DNA of 15,011 bases, taken from assembly GCA_016763875.1 (NCBI GenBank), contig JAESSZ010000575.1, positions 1-15,011 of the forward strand. The letters run 5' to 3'. The position numbers and the translations under genes were made by a program. Below are positions 8,560 to 14,792 of the stretch, in pieces; positions within the stretch are counted from its first letter, which is position 1; every line of letters begins with the position of its first letter. The notes under the pieces are model-generated. The model ran no database searches. It saw only the letters and a list, made by a program, of their open reading frames with translations, and was not told where the DNA came from. The DNA comes from Nannocystaceae bacterium (GTDB lineage: Bacteria; Myxococcota_A; Polyangia; Nannocystales; Nannocystaceae).

Positions 8560-8640
8560 TCGTTTCCTACGTTTGCTATCAGACACCTCCTCGAAACCTA
8601 GCACTACTGCGACAGCTTCTCCGTGCCCGACAGCGTCTCC

Positions 8641-8695
8641 CAACAAACAAAAGCGCCAACACGGCCGGGAGGGCACCGCGACCGGGTTGGCGCTT
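8641..8695 (-). terminator. Intrinsic terminator after the M50 protease gene
   Basis: Perfect 10-base arms AAGCGCCAAC (8651-8660) and GTTGGCGCTT (8686-8695) form a GC-rich stem. An inner CCGG/CCGG pairing (8665-8668 with 8682-8685) extends it. Read on the minus strand, the stem is followed directly by TTGTTTGTTG (8650-8641), the T-rich tract expected of a Rho-independent terminator. It lies about 97 bases past the M50 stop and about 80 bases before the M48 start, so the two protease genes are probably separate transcripts. Confidence 0.8.
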
Positions 8696-8770
8696 ACGGC
8701 GGCCGCGTGCCTGCGACCGCCCGAGGAACGAAAAACGAACGCCCCGCTTACACATCAGCGGCCCGCAGCA

Positions 8771-8788
8771 TTCCCGCGGACCCGGGAA
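8771..8788 (-). repeat. Small hairpin just after the M50 stop codon
   Basis: The inverted repeat TTCCCG (8771-8776) / CGGGAA (8783-8788) has a six-base loop and begins three bases beyond the TAA stop of the M50 gene on the minus strand. No T tract follows, so it is not a terminator by itself. It may simply protect the 3' end of the message. The roughly 75 bases between it and the terminator show nothing else recognisable. Confidence 0.35.
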
Positions 8789-8791
8789 GTT

Positions 8792-9646
8792 TTAATAGCG
8801 GCCTGTGACCACCACCACGCGCACCGAGGAATTTGATTGAGGTTGCCAGCCTGTCCCAGGAAGGTCCCAGGTCGGACGCTGGGCCCGTGCTCTGTTGCTC
8901 CATGTGCGGCTGCGCTCCCGCAGCCAGGGGGTGACCGATGCAGGAAAGCCCCCCTCCTCGTACGCGGCCTGCATTCGAGCGGCTTTCAACTCTGAGTTTG
9001 CCGCAAACCACACGAACACGGCGATGGCGACGAGCATCCAGTTGCCGAACAGGCCCACGATTCCCATCCCGATAGCGGTCGTCTTTCCCACAAATACAGC
9101 GATTTCGGTCGCCTTGTGGTCACCCATGCGGGTGCTGAGAAATGCTCTGAGCGCGCGGCCCCCGTCCATCGGGAACGCGGGGACCAAGTTGAAAGCACCG
9201 AGCATGAGGTTTGCCCACATGAGGCTGCCGATGATGCCCGACACCAGTGGGGCAGCAACGATCGAGCCCACAGCCCAAAGCCCGGCAGCGAGCACAAAGT
9301 TGACGGCGGGACCCGCGAGGGCGACCGCCATCTCTTGGCGCGGTTGGCTCGGCATGCCCTCGAGCTGCGCCACACCGCCGATCGGAGACAGGATGATGCG
9401 CCGAGTGCGGATACCGTAACGACGAGCGACGAGCGCGTGTCCGAGTTCGTGCAGCAGTACCGACCCGAACACCGCGAGCAGGAAACCGACGCCGAGCACA
9501 ACCGATATCGCGGTGCCTGCGCCAGCGTAGGCAGCCCAAGCGGCCCAGCCAACGAGAAGCAGAAACGTTACGTGGACGTGTGTATCGATGCCAGCGAAAC
9601 GGCCGATCCTCCACGTCCAGTGCCCAGGTTTGGTTTCCGAGTTCAT
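8792..9646 (-). CDS. M50 family (site-2-type) intramembrane zinc protease
   Basis: This is a 284-residue multi-spanning membrane protein. The zinc-binding HELGH is at residues 66-70 inside the hydrophobic helix GFLLAVFGSVLLHELGH. The second signature NLVPAFPMDGGR (153-164) supplies the third ligand Asp161. The GIDTHVHVTFLLLVGW start, SPIGGVAQLEG and AGPAVNFVLA are typical of the bacterial SpoIVFB-like branch. These proteases cut transmembrane helices, often releasing anti-sigma factors or regulators. There are no CBS or PDZ domains. After the last helix (about 203-216) a basic 65-residue tail follows with no recognised domain. The start is ATG 9646, preceded by AGGA at a 7-base spacing; the 16 codons upstream of it look non-coding. 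It is divergent from the thioredoxin-like gene, with 91 bases between the starts. The substrate is unknown. Confidence 0.92.
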   Translation of the reverse strand: MNSETKPGHWTWRIGRFAGIDTHVHVTFLLLVGWAAWAAYAGAGTAISVVLGVGFLLAVFGSVLLHELGHALVARRYGIRTRRIILSPIGGVAQLEGMPSQPRQEMAVALAGPAVNFVLAAGLWAVGSIVAAPLVSGIIGSLMWANLMLGAFNLVPAFPMDGGRALRAFLSTRMGDHKATEIAVFVGKTTAIGMGIVGLFGNWMLVAIAVFVWFAANSELKAARMQAAYEEGGFPASVTPWLRERSRTWSNRARAQRPTWDLPGTGWQPQSNSSVRVVVVTGRY

Positions 9647-9737
9647 GATCGAGTCCTGCCAACATAGGCACGGCCCGCCGAAGAGCATCCCCACAACGTG
9701 ATGAGTTACGCTGCGTTTTCATTTGCAAGGACCCCTG

Positions 9738-10256
9738 ATGCGGCCGCCGCGAATCGCGCTCTTCCTCACTTTGATCTTGGCAGCGTGTGTGGGGGAAGCA
9801 GAGAAGGCCTCCCGCTCGGGACTCGGACCGAGCGCTGCGGAAAAAACTACGCAAGAGGTTGCCGAGGCTCCGACGCTACCGCGGCCCGAGTTTGTCAAAG
9901 CGGCGCACGGTCCCGTTCCTGCTCTTGTGAGAGCCGCGCTCGATCAGGCTGGTGCCGGCCGGACTGTGCTTGTGTATGTCGGCGCCCAGTGGTGTGAGCC
10001 ATGCACCCGATTTCACGACGCCGTGCAGGCCGGAGAGCTCGATGAGCCGTTGAAAGGTGTGTTGTTCATCGAGTTCGACTCCGATCACGACGGGGAGCGA
10101 CTGTCATCGGCGGGCTACGACGGCAAGTTGATCCCGCGTTTCGTTGTGCCCAATCTCGAGGGAGATGCGTCCCCGCGGCGAGTTGAAGGCGGGATCAAAG
10201 GGGCCGGTGCGGTCCAACACATCATGCGTAGACTTGCGCCGATGCTGACCAAATGA
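9738..10256 (+). CDS. Thioredoxin-fold lipoprotein
   Basis: This is a 172-residue protein. MRPPRIALFLTLILAAC is a good lipoprotein signal with lipobox LAAC (Cys17), so it should be anchored in the periplasm. A low-complexity spacer to about residue 55 precedes a thioredoxin-like domain. VLVYVGAQWCEPC carries the redox pair C86-x-x-C89 after the central strand, and LIPRFVV (about 131-137) supplies the expected cis-Pro133. IEFDSDHD matches the strand between them. The likely role is periplasmic thiol-disulfide exchange, comparable to TlpA or the gamma domain of DsbD; the partner is unknown. The start is ATG 9738, with AAGGA ending 7 bases before it; the TTG at 9723 would overlap that site. It is followed by a 116-base gap and then the kinase. 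It could be a degenerate thioredoxin with a binding rather than redox role, but both Cys residues are present. Confidence 0.88.
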   Translation: MRPPRIALFLTLILAACVGEAEKASRSGLGPSAAEKTTQEVAEAPTLPRPEFVKAAHGPVPALVRAALDQAGAGRTVLVYVGAQWCEPCTRFHDAVQAGELDEPLKGVLFIEFDSDHDGERLSSAGYDGKLIPRFVVPNLEGDASPRRVEGGIKGAGAVQHIMRRLAPMLTK

Positions 10257-10325
10257 CTGAGTTGGGCTCCTCGGCGGTGACGAACTCCAGACCCACAAGC
10301 GCGGAATCGCTGGAGGCCCGACGGA

Positions 10326-10353
10326 ACACGAGAGCTTCGTTTGAAACTCGTGT
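10326..10353 (+). repeat. Inverted repeat upstream of the kinase gene
   Basis: ACACGAG (10326-10332) and CTCGTGT (10347-10353) are perfect 7-base arms, with a possible inner TTC/GAA pairing. The repeat ends 19 bases before the kinase start codon. No T tract follows, so it is not a standard terminator for the thioredoxin-like gene. It may be an operator or a leader hairpin for the kinase. TTGAAA (10341-10346) and TAGGCT (10364-10369), 17 bases apart, are a weak promoter-like pair overlapping it. A second short pairing CTCCAG/CTGGAG lies earlier in the same 116-base gap. Confidence 0.3.
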
Positions 10354-10372
10354 CGGCGAGGACTAGGCTCAG

Positions 10373-12139
10373 TTGACGGTGCAGCACGACGACCTCATCG
10401 GAACAGTGATCGACGGCCGCTATCGGGTGGGCGAAGAGATTGGCGAGGGGGCGATGGGGGTCGTCTATCGGTGTCGGCACGTTCGCCTTGAGAAAGACAT
10501 CGCGATCAAGATCCTCCGTCGTGGGCACTGCCGCTCCGAAGGTGTCGTACGTCGCTTTATCAAAGAGGCGCGGCTGGCGTCCTCGCTCAAGCACCCCAAC
10601 GTTGTCGACCTGAGCGACTGTGGCGAGTTGGAGGGTGGCGGTGCTTACTACGTGATGGAGCTGCTCAAGGGTGAAGCTCTTGCGGAGACTCTCGGCCGCG
10701 AGCGTCGGATTCGCCCCCCGGTCGCCTTCGAGATCATCTTGCAGATCGCGGCCGGTTTGAAGGCGGCGCATAACAGCGAGATCGTTCACCGCGATCTCAA
10801 GCCGGAGAACGTGTTTCTGTGTCCGTCCGGCGGCGACGAGCTGCACATCAAGTTGCTCGACTTCGGGATCGCGCGGGCGAAGGACAGCAAGGACACGTTG
10901 CCGGGCACCGTGCTGGGGACGCCCGAGTACATGGCACCGGAGCAGGCTCGGGGCGATGCTGTCGATACGCGCGCCGACCTGTACGCGCTGGGGGTGATGT
11001 TGTTCGAGATGTTGTCCGGACGTGTGCCGCTGTTCGCCGAGGACCTGGGCGAACTCATCAACCTCAAGCTTCACACGACGCCGCCGCGCTTGCGGCAGGC
11101 CGCACCCGACCTGTCGAAGATGGTCGCAACGGACGCGGTCATCGCGAAGTTGCTGCAACGCGACCCCGCCGACCGCGTGCAGACAATCGAAGAGGCGACG
11201 ACACTCATCCGCGATGCGATGAGTCAGGACTTGGCACCCGTGGGAAGCGAGCCAACCGGCAGGCAGACCCGGGGGATTGGATCCGGCGAGGTTGCGAGCC
11301 CTTCGCCGAACACTGCGTACGATCGTGCGGTCGGTGGTGGGTGGCAGCGTCCTGGCACCAGGTTGCCCGCTGTGGGGCAGCGACCAGAAAGCAAAGGACT
11401 CACGGTGCCCGCGATCAAAGGACTCACGGTGCCCGCGATCAAAGGGCTCACGGTGCCCGCGAGCAAGGGGCAATCGGGAGCGGGCGGGAGCTCTATCGTT
11501 AGAGATCCGGTTGTCGCGGTGCCAGTTCAGGTGAGCCCGCCCCCTGCGACAAGGCCTGCGACAAGGCCCGGCCCTAAGACCGCGTTGGCCGGGACCGGAG
11601 GCGCGTCGCAGAGACGGGGTGTGGCTATTCCCTTGCTCGCTGTGGGCGCAACGATCGTGGGCGCTCTTGTGGCCGGGTTGATGGTGTCCCGCGGAGGTTC
11701 CGGCGATGATGTCCGACGGCCCGTGCCCGGTTCGGTTGGCAACGATGCGGTCCCTGTATCGGCGCAGCCGGTTGCCGACGCCGAGCCGGTTGCCGACGCC
11801 GCACCGGTCGTCGACACGGAGTCGGTCGCCGACGTCGCGACCACCTCGCCAGGCGTTGCCTCTGTGGAGCCGCCGCCCGCAGATCCCGGCGTTGTCAGCA
11901 TTGCGGACGGAACGAGCGCTGAGCCGCTCGCCGTTGAGCTTCCCGCTGCGGCGAACGGGACCAACAAGGGCCCGCCGAAGTCGCGGCGAAAACGTGACCG
12001 GCCAGCGCCCGAAGCGGACATCCAACCTTCTCAGCCGAAGCCGAAGCCGGATGAACCGCAGCCGAAGCCGGATGAACCGAAGCCGACACAGCCGCGCAGC
12101 GCCGGAGCCGACAACCTCGACCTCGTCGACCCGTTCTAG
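10373..12139 (+). CDS. Transmembrane eukaryotic-type Ser/Thr protein kinase
   Basis: This is a 588-residue protein. Residues 17 to about 283 form a complete Hanks-type kinase domain: glycine loop IGEGAMGVV (23-31), catalytic Lys46 in IAIKIL, HRDLKPEN (139-146, base Asp141), DFG (163-165), the TPEYMAPE segment (183-190) and structural Asp202. All key residues are present, so it should be active. A Pro/Gly-rich juxtamembrane linker (about 284-415) contains three KGLTVPA repeats. A single transmembrane helix (about 417-438) is followed by an Ala/Val/Pro-rich, then Lys/Pro-rich external tail ending in NLDLVDPF. There is no PASTA or other recognised sensor domain. The start is TTG 10373, with GAGGA about 10 bases upstream; GTG 10379 is the alternative and an in-frame TAG at 10364 bars anything earlier. 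The stop overlaps that of the convergent acyltransferase gene. The substrates are unknown. Confidence 0.93.
   Translation: MTVQHDDLIGTVIDGRYRVGEEIGEGAMGVVYRCRHVRLEKDIAIKILRRGHCRSEGVVRRFIKEARLASSLKHPNVVDLSDCGELEGGGAYYVMELLKGEALAETLGRERRIRPPVAFEIILQIAAGLKAAHNSEIVHRDLKPENVFLCPSGGDELHIKLLDFGIARAKDSKDTLPGTVLGTPEYMAPEQARGDAVDTRADLYALGVMLFEMLSGRVPLFAEDLGELINLKLHTTPPRLRQAAPDLSKMVATDAVIAKLLQRDPADRVQTIEEATTLIRDAMSQDLAPVGSEPTGRQTRGIGSGEVASPSPNTAYDRAVGGGWQRPGTRLPAVGQRPESKGLTVPAIKGLTVPAIKGLTVPASKGQSGAGGSSIVRDPVVAVPVQVSPPPATRPATRPGPKTALAGTGGASQRRGVAIPLLAVGATIVGALVAGLMVSRGGSGDDVRRPVPGSVGNDAVPVSAQPVADAEPVADAAPVVDTESVADVATTSPGVASVEPPPADPGVVSIADGTSAEPLAVELPAAANGTNKGPPKSRRKRDRPAPEADIQPSQPKPKPDEPQPKPDEPKPTQPRSAGADNLDLVDPF
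11393..11464 (+). repeat. Three tandem 24-bp repeats in the kinase linker
   Basis: There are three head-to-tail copies of a 24-base unit beginning AAAGGACTCACGGTGCC, at 11393-11416, 11417-11440 and 11441-11464. The first two are identical and the third differs at two bases. Each encodes KGLTVPAI or KGLTVPAS, keeping the frame. The repeat adds three evenly spaced Thr residues on the cytoplasmic side between kinase domain and membrane helix. Confidence 0.9.
11771..11842 (+). repeat. 18-bp VADAEP-type repeats in the kinase external tail
   Basis: Four consecutive 18-base units (11771, 11789, 11807, 11825) encode VADAEP, VADAAP, VVDTES and VADVAT. The first two are nearly identical at DNA level and the last two have diverged. 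They sit just outside the membrane helix and form an acidic, Pro/Ala-rich spacer. Confidence 0.75.
12041..12082 (+). repeat. 21-bp Pro-Lys repeats near the kinase C-terminus
   Basis: Two near-identical 21-base copies (12041-12061 and 12062-12082) encode PKPDEPQ and PKPDEPK, extended on both sides by further PKP sequence. Such extended Pro-Lys stretches commonly span or contact the cell wall; that role is inferred here. Confidence 0.75.
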
Positions 12140-13410
12140 ACTGCGGCGGGGCGGAACCCTTTGATCGCCGCGTGAACTTCGGCGTCGGTCAGGATGTGGT
12201 CGGTCCGTTTCGCCACCGATAGAACGTGGTTGACGAGCTTTTCCTCCGGCTCCAAGCCTCGCGACTTGAGCCAGTACACCACGTTGGACTCGCCTGACAT
12301 GAAACCGATCTCGATCGACTGCTCCTTGCCGAACCATCCGGCGGGAACGCCCGAGTAGATACGATCTGCGAGTCCTGCATCGCCTCGTTTGATCGCCTTG
12401 ATCACCGCCGCTGCGTGCACGCCGGTCGCAGTGCGAAAGGCGTCCTCCCCGACCAGCGGATACTGACCCGGAATGGGCACGCCGACCGCGTCCGCAACCT
12501 TCTGGCACCACGCGACCAGGTTGGTGAGATCGCGATCGCCCACCTCTCCCATGAGCTTGAGGTTCATCAGTGTTTGGTCCAATGCCGCGTTGCCCACACG
12601 TTCACCGATGCCAAGCGCGGTGCCGTGAATTCGATCTGCGCCCGCTTGGATCGCACGGATGTTGTTGATCACACCGAGTCCGCGGTCATTGTGCCCGTGC
12701 CAGTCGATCCCGACCTCCATCGAGCCGATCGACTCGAGCAGCAACCGGGTGAACGACACCAGGTCCATGACGCCGTCGGGCGTCGCGTGGCCGACCGTGT
12801 CACACAGGCAAAGCCGTTGCACGCCGTGGTCGACCGCCGCTCGAAAGAGCTTGTCGAGAATCGGCGGCGGGGTGCGGGTCGTGTCCTCGGTGACAAACGC
12901 CATCGGGAGACCATGCTTTTGGCAGAGGTCCGCCGCCATGATCGTGCGCTCCAGCAGGAGCTCTACGTCCCAGTTCTCGGCGTAGAGTCGAATCGGGCTC
13001 GAGCCCAGGAACGCGTAGACCGTGATCGACTGCCCCGTCTTGTTGGCAATGTCGGCGATCGCGTTGATGTCGCTGACGTGGGTTCGGCCAGCACACGCGT
13101 ATTCGATACCGAGCTTTTCTTGCTCGGCGAAGTTGATGAGGGCGGTGACATCGGCCACCGCCCGCGCACCCGCACCGGGCAGGCCCAAGTCCACAGCGTC
13201 GATCCCCAGACTCGCGGTGAGCCTCAGGATCTCCATCTTCGCTTCGATGCCAGGGTCTCGCACCGACGGCGACTGGATCCCGTCTCGAAGGGTTTCGTCA
13301 AAGAAGCTGACCCCGCGGTCGAGCAGTGGACTGAGAGGCGCCCGCCGATTGCGGATGTTCCAGTCGTAGATCAGCTCGTCGGGGTCTATTTCAGCGCTGT
13401 CTTGAGCCAC
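12136..13410 (-). CDS. DRE-TIM acyltransferase, 2-isopropylmalate synthase-like, lacking the regulatory domain
   Basis: This is a 424-residue cytoplasmic enzyme. FFDETLRDGIQSP (36-48) contains the catalytic Arg42-Asp43 of the DRE-TIM barrel. HGHND (238-242) supplies two metal-binding His residues, and GTALGIGERVGN (263-274) is the following conserved loop. The family condenses acetyl-CoA with a 2-oxo acid (LeuA, homocitrate or citramalate synthase) or cleaves HMG-CoA. The post-barrel segment SGVPAGWFGKEQSIEIG and the MSGESNVVYWL stretch resemble LeuA and its relatives rather than HMG-CoA lyase, which is about 300 residues. The roughly 110-residue C-terminal leucine-binding domain of typical LeuA is absent, so feedback inhibition of that kind is not expected. 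The start is GTG 13410 with AAGGA about 8 bases upstream. It lies 24 bases after the thiolase stop, so the two are probably one operon. The exact substrate is unresolved. Confidence 0.85.
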   Translation of the reverse strand: MAQDSAEIDPDELIYDWNIRNRRAPLSPLLDRGVSFFDETLRDGIQSPSVRDPGIEAKMEILRLTASLGIDAVDLGLPGAGARAVADVTALINFAEQEKLGIEYACAGRTHVSDINAIADIANKTGQSITVYAFLGSSPIRLYAENWDVELLLERTIMAADLCQKHGLPMAFVTEDTTRTPPPILDKLFRAAVDHGVQRLCLCDTVGHATPDGVMDLVSFTRLLLESIGSMEVGIDWHGHNDRGLGVINNIRAIQAGADRIHGTALGIGERVGNAALDQTLMNLKLMGEVGDRDLTNLVAWCQKVADAVGVPIPGQYPLVGEDAFRTATGVHAAAVIKAIKRGDAGLADRIYSGVPAGWFGKEQSIEIGFMSGESNVVYWLKSRGLEPEEKLVNHVLSVAKRTDHILTDAEVHAAIKGFRPAAV

Positions 13411-13434
13411 GGTGCGATCCTTTGGCTGCGTCCG

Positions 13435-14640
13435 CTAGGACACGTTCTCGATGACGATGGCGATGCCTTGTCCGCCGCCAATGCAGGCGGAGCCGACCGC
13501 GTACTTGCCCTTGCGGCGGGCGAGCTCGTGCACGAGGTGACCCATGATACGGGCGCCAGAGGCGGCCAGCGGGTGCCCGAGAGCAATAGCGCCGCCGTTG
13601 ACGTTCACTTTGGCGCGGTCGAGCTCAAGCTCTTTCTCGCACGAGAGGTACTGCGGCGCGAACGCCTCATTGATCTCGACCTGATCCATGTCGTTGAGCG
13701 AGAGGCCCGAGCGATCCAGGCTTGCCTTGATTGCAGGTACGGGACCAATGCCCATGAGTTTGGGGTCGACCCCGGCCACGCCCCACTGCACCACGCGCGC
13801 GAGCGGGGTGAGGTTGTGCTTCTTGACCGCTTCGGCGCTGGCGATGACGAGGGCACCCGCGCCATCGCAAATGCCAGAGGCGTTTCCGGCGCTAACCGTA
13901 CCGTCCTTCATGAACACGGACGGGAGCTTGGCCATCTTCTCAAGCGTGGTGTCGGGGCGTGGATGCTCGTCGACTTCGAACATCTCTGGGCCTTTGCGGC
14001 TCTTGAGTTCGATGGGGGTCAGCTCGGCCTTGAAGTACCCGGCGGCTTGCGCGGCACCCCACGCTTGCTGGCTACGCAGCGCGTACGCGTCGGCCATCTC
14101 GCGCGTGATCCCATACTTCTCCGCGAGATTCTCCGCAGTGTTCCCCATGGCGCACCCAGCGTGGGGATCGCTCAGCGAGCTCCACAGGGTGTCTTCGAGT
14201 TGCGGCGACTTGGGTCCGAACTTCACGCCCCAACGAATGTCGCGGGCGGCGAACGGAGCCTGGCTCATGTTCTCGGTCCCGCCGGTTAGTACGATCTCGG
14301 CGTCGCCCGCGAGGATCTCGTGGGCGCCACTGATGACCGCCTGGAAACCCGAGCCGCACAGTCGGTTGACGGTGAGCCCAGGGGTGGGGATCGGTACGCC
14401 GGACTTGAGTCCGATGTGACGCGCCATGTACAGCGCGTCGGCGGAGGTCTGTCCGACATTGCCGAACACGACATGCTCGATGCTCTCGGGATCGACGTTG
14501 CCGGCTTCCATGGCGGCCTTCGCGGCGATCACTCCAAGCTGGATGGCGCTGTGCTTCTTGAGCTTTCCTCCGAACGCACCGAACGGCGTGCGCTTGGCGG
14601 CGACAATGAAAATCTCTCGGGGAAGCGGCTTTGCAGTCAT
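13435..14640 (-). CDS. Acetyl-CoA acetyltransferase / thiolase
   Basis: This is a 401-residue thiolase of typical length with all active-site elements: nucleophile Cys95 in NRLCGSGFQ, NEAFAP (325-330), His356 in GAIALGHPLAASGAR, and Cys386 in SACIGGGQG. The enzyme reversibly condenses two acetyl-CoA to acetoacetyl-CoA, or cleaves longer 3-ketoacyl-CoA. Active-site motifs alone do not separate these uses. It is a soluble cytoplasmic protein, presumably a tetramer like its relatives. The start is ATG 14640, with AAGGA ending 6 bases upstream. The open frame extends to 14724, but the extra 28 residues (basic, Pro-rich) look non-coding. It is the first gene of a probable two-gene operon with the DRE-TIM acyltransferase. 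Upstream, 152 bases separate it from a divergent gene. No hydroxyacyl-CoA dehydrogenase or polyhydroxyalkanoate gene is in view. Confidence 0.94.
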   Translation of the reverse strand: MTAKPLPREIFIVAAKRTPFGAFGGKLKKHSAIQLGVIAAKAAMEAGNVDPESIEHVVFGNVGQTSADALYMARHIGLKSGVPIPTPGLTVNRLCGSGFQAVISGAHEILAGDAEIVLTGGTENMSQAPFAARDIRWGVKFGPKSPQLEDTLWSSLSDPHAGCAMGNTAENLAEKYGITREMADAYALRSQQAWGAAQAAGYFKAELTPIELKSRKGPEMFEVDEHPRPDTTLEKMAKLPSVFMKDGTVSAGNASGICDGAGALVIASAEAVKKHNLTPLARVVQWGVAGVDPKLMGIGPVPAIKASLDRSGLSLNDMDQVEINEAFAPQYLSCEKELELDRAKVNVNGGAIALGHPLAASGARIMGHLVHELARRKGKYAVGSACIGGGQGIAIVIENVS

Positions 14641-14792
14641 TGGTGTCCTTGGCCTCGCGGATCGGCGCGGCCCGCTCGTTGGTCGGGCCACCGCGCGAGG
14701 GCGATCGCTGCCAATGTAGTGCACCCGCGACCGCGCTGCCGAACGCGGGCCTTGGCCGCACCTTGGAACTACCGTTGATTTTGCTCACTGGT
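14641..14792. promoter_or_regulatory. Divergent intergenic region between thiolase and last gene
   Basis: These 152 bases must hold the promoters for both divergent genes. The visible structure is a perfect inverted repeat GGCCCG (14669-14674) / CGGGCC (14684-14689) with a nine-base loop, about 29 bases upstream of the thiolase start. On the minus strand, TACATT (complement of 14716-14721) could serve as a -10, but no good -35 accompanies it. On the plus strand, TTG-rich sequence around 14763-14782 is the only AT-rich stretch. No promoter can be assigned firmly. Confidence 0.3.

Noticed and set aside
11393..11464. A possible CRISPR-like or regulatory repeat array
   Set aside because: The three units are directly tandem with no spacers, are 24 bp, stay in frame inside the kinase gene, and are therefore protein-coding repeats.
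10115..12511. A 798-codon open frame on the minus strand opposite the kinase gene
   Set aside because: It is antisense to a clearly functional kinase and crosses into the neighbouring genes. Its Arg-rich, repetitive stretches are the reverse complement of the kinase Pro/Lys repeats. High GC at third positions keeps stops rare in this frame, and no domain is recognisable.
12415..14289. A 624-codon open frame on the plus strand opposite the acyltransferase and thiolase
   Set aside because: It mirrors two intact enzyme genes including the gap between them, has no ribosome binding site or recognisable domain, and its composition follows from the reverse complement of GC-rich codons.
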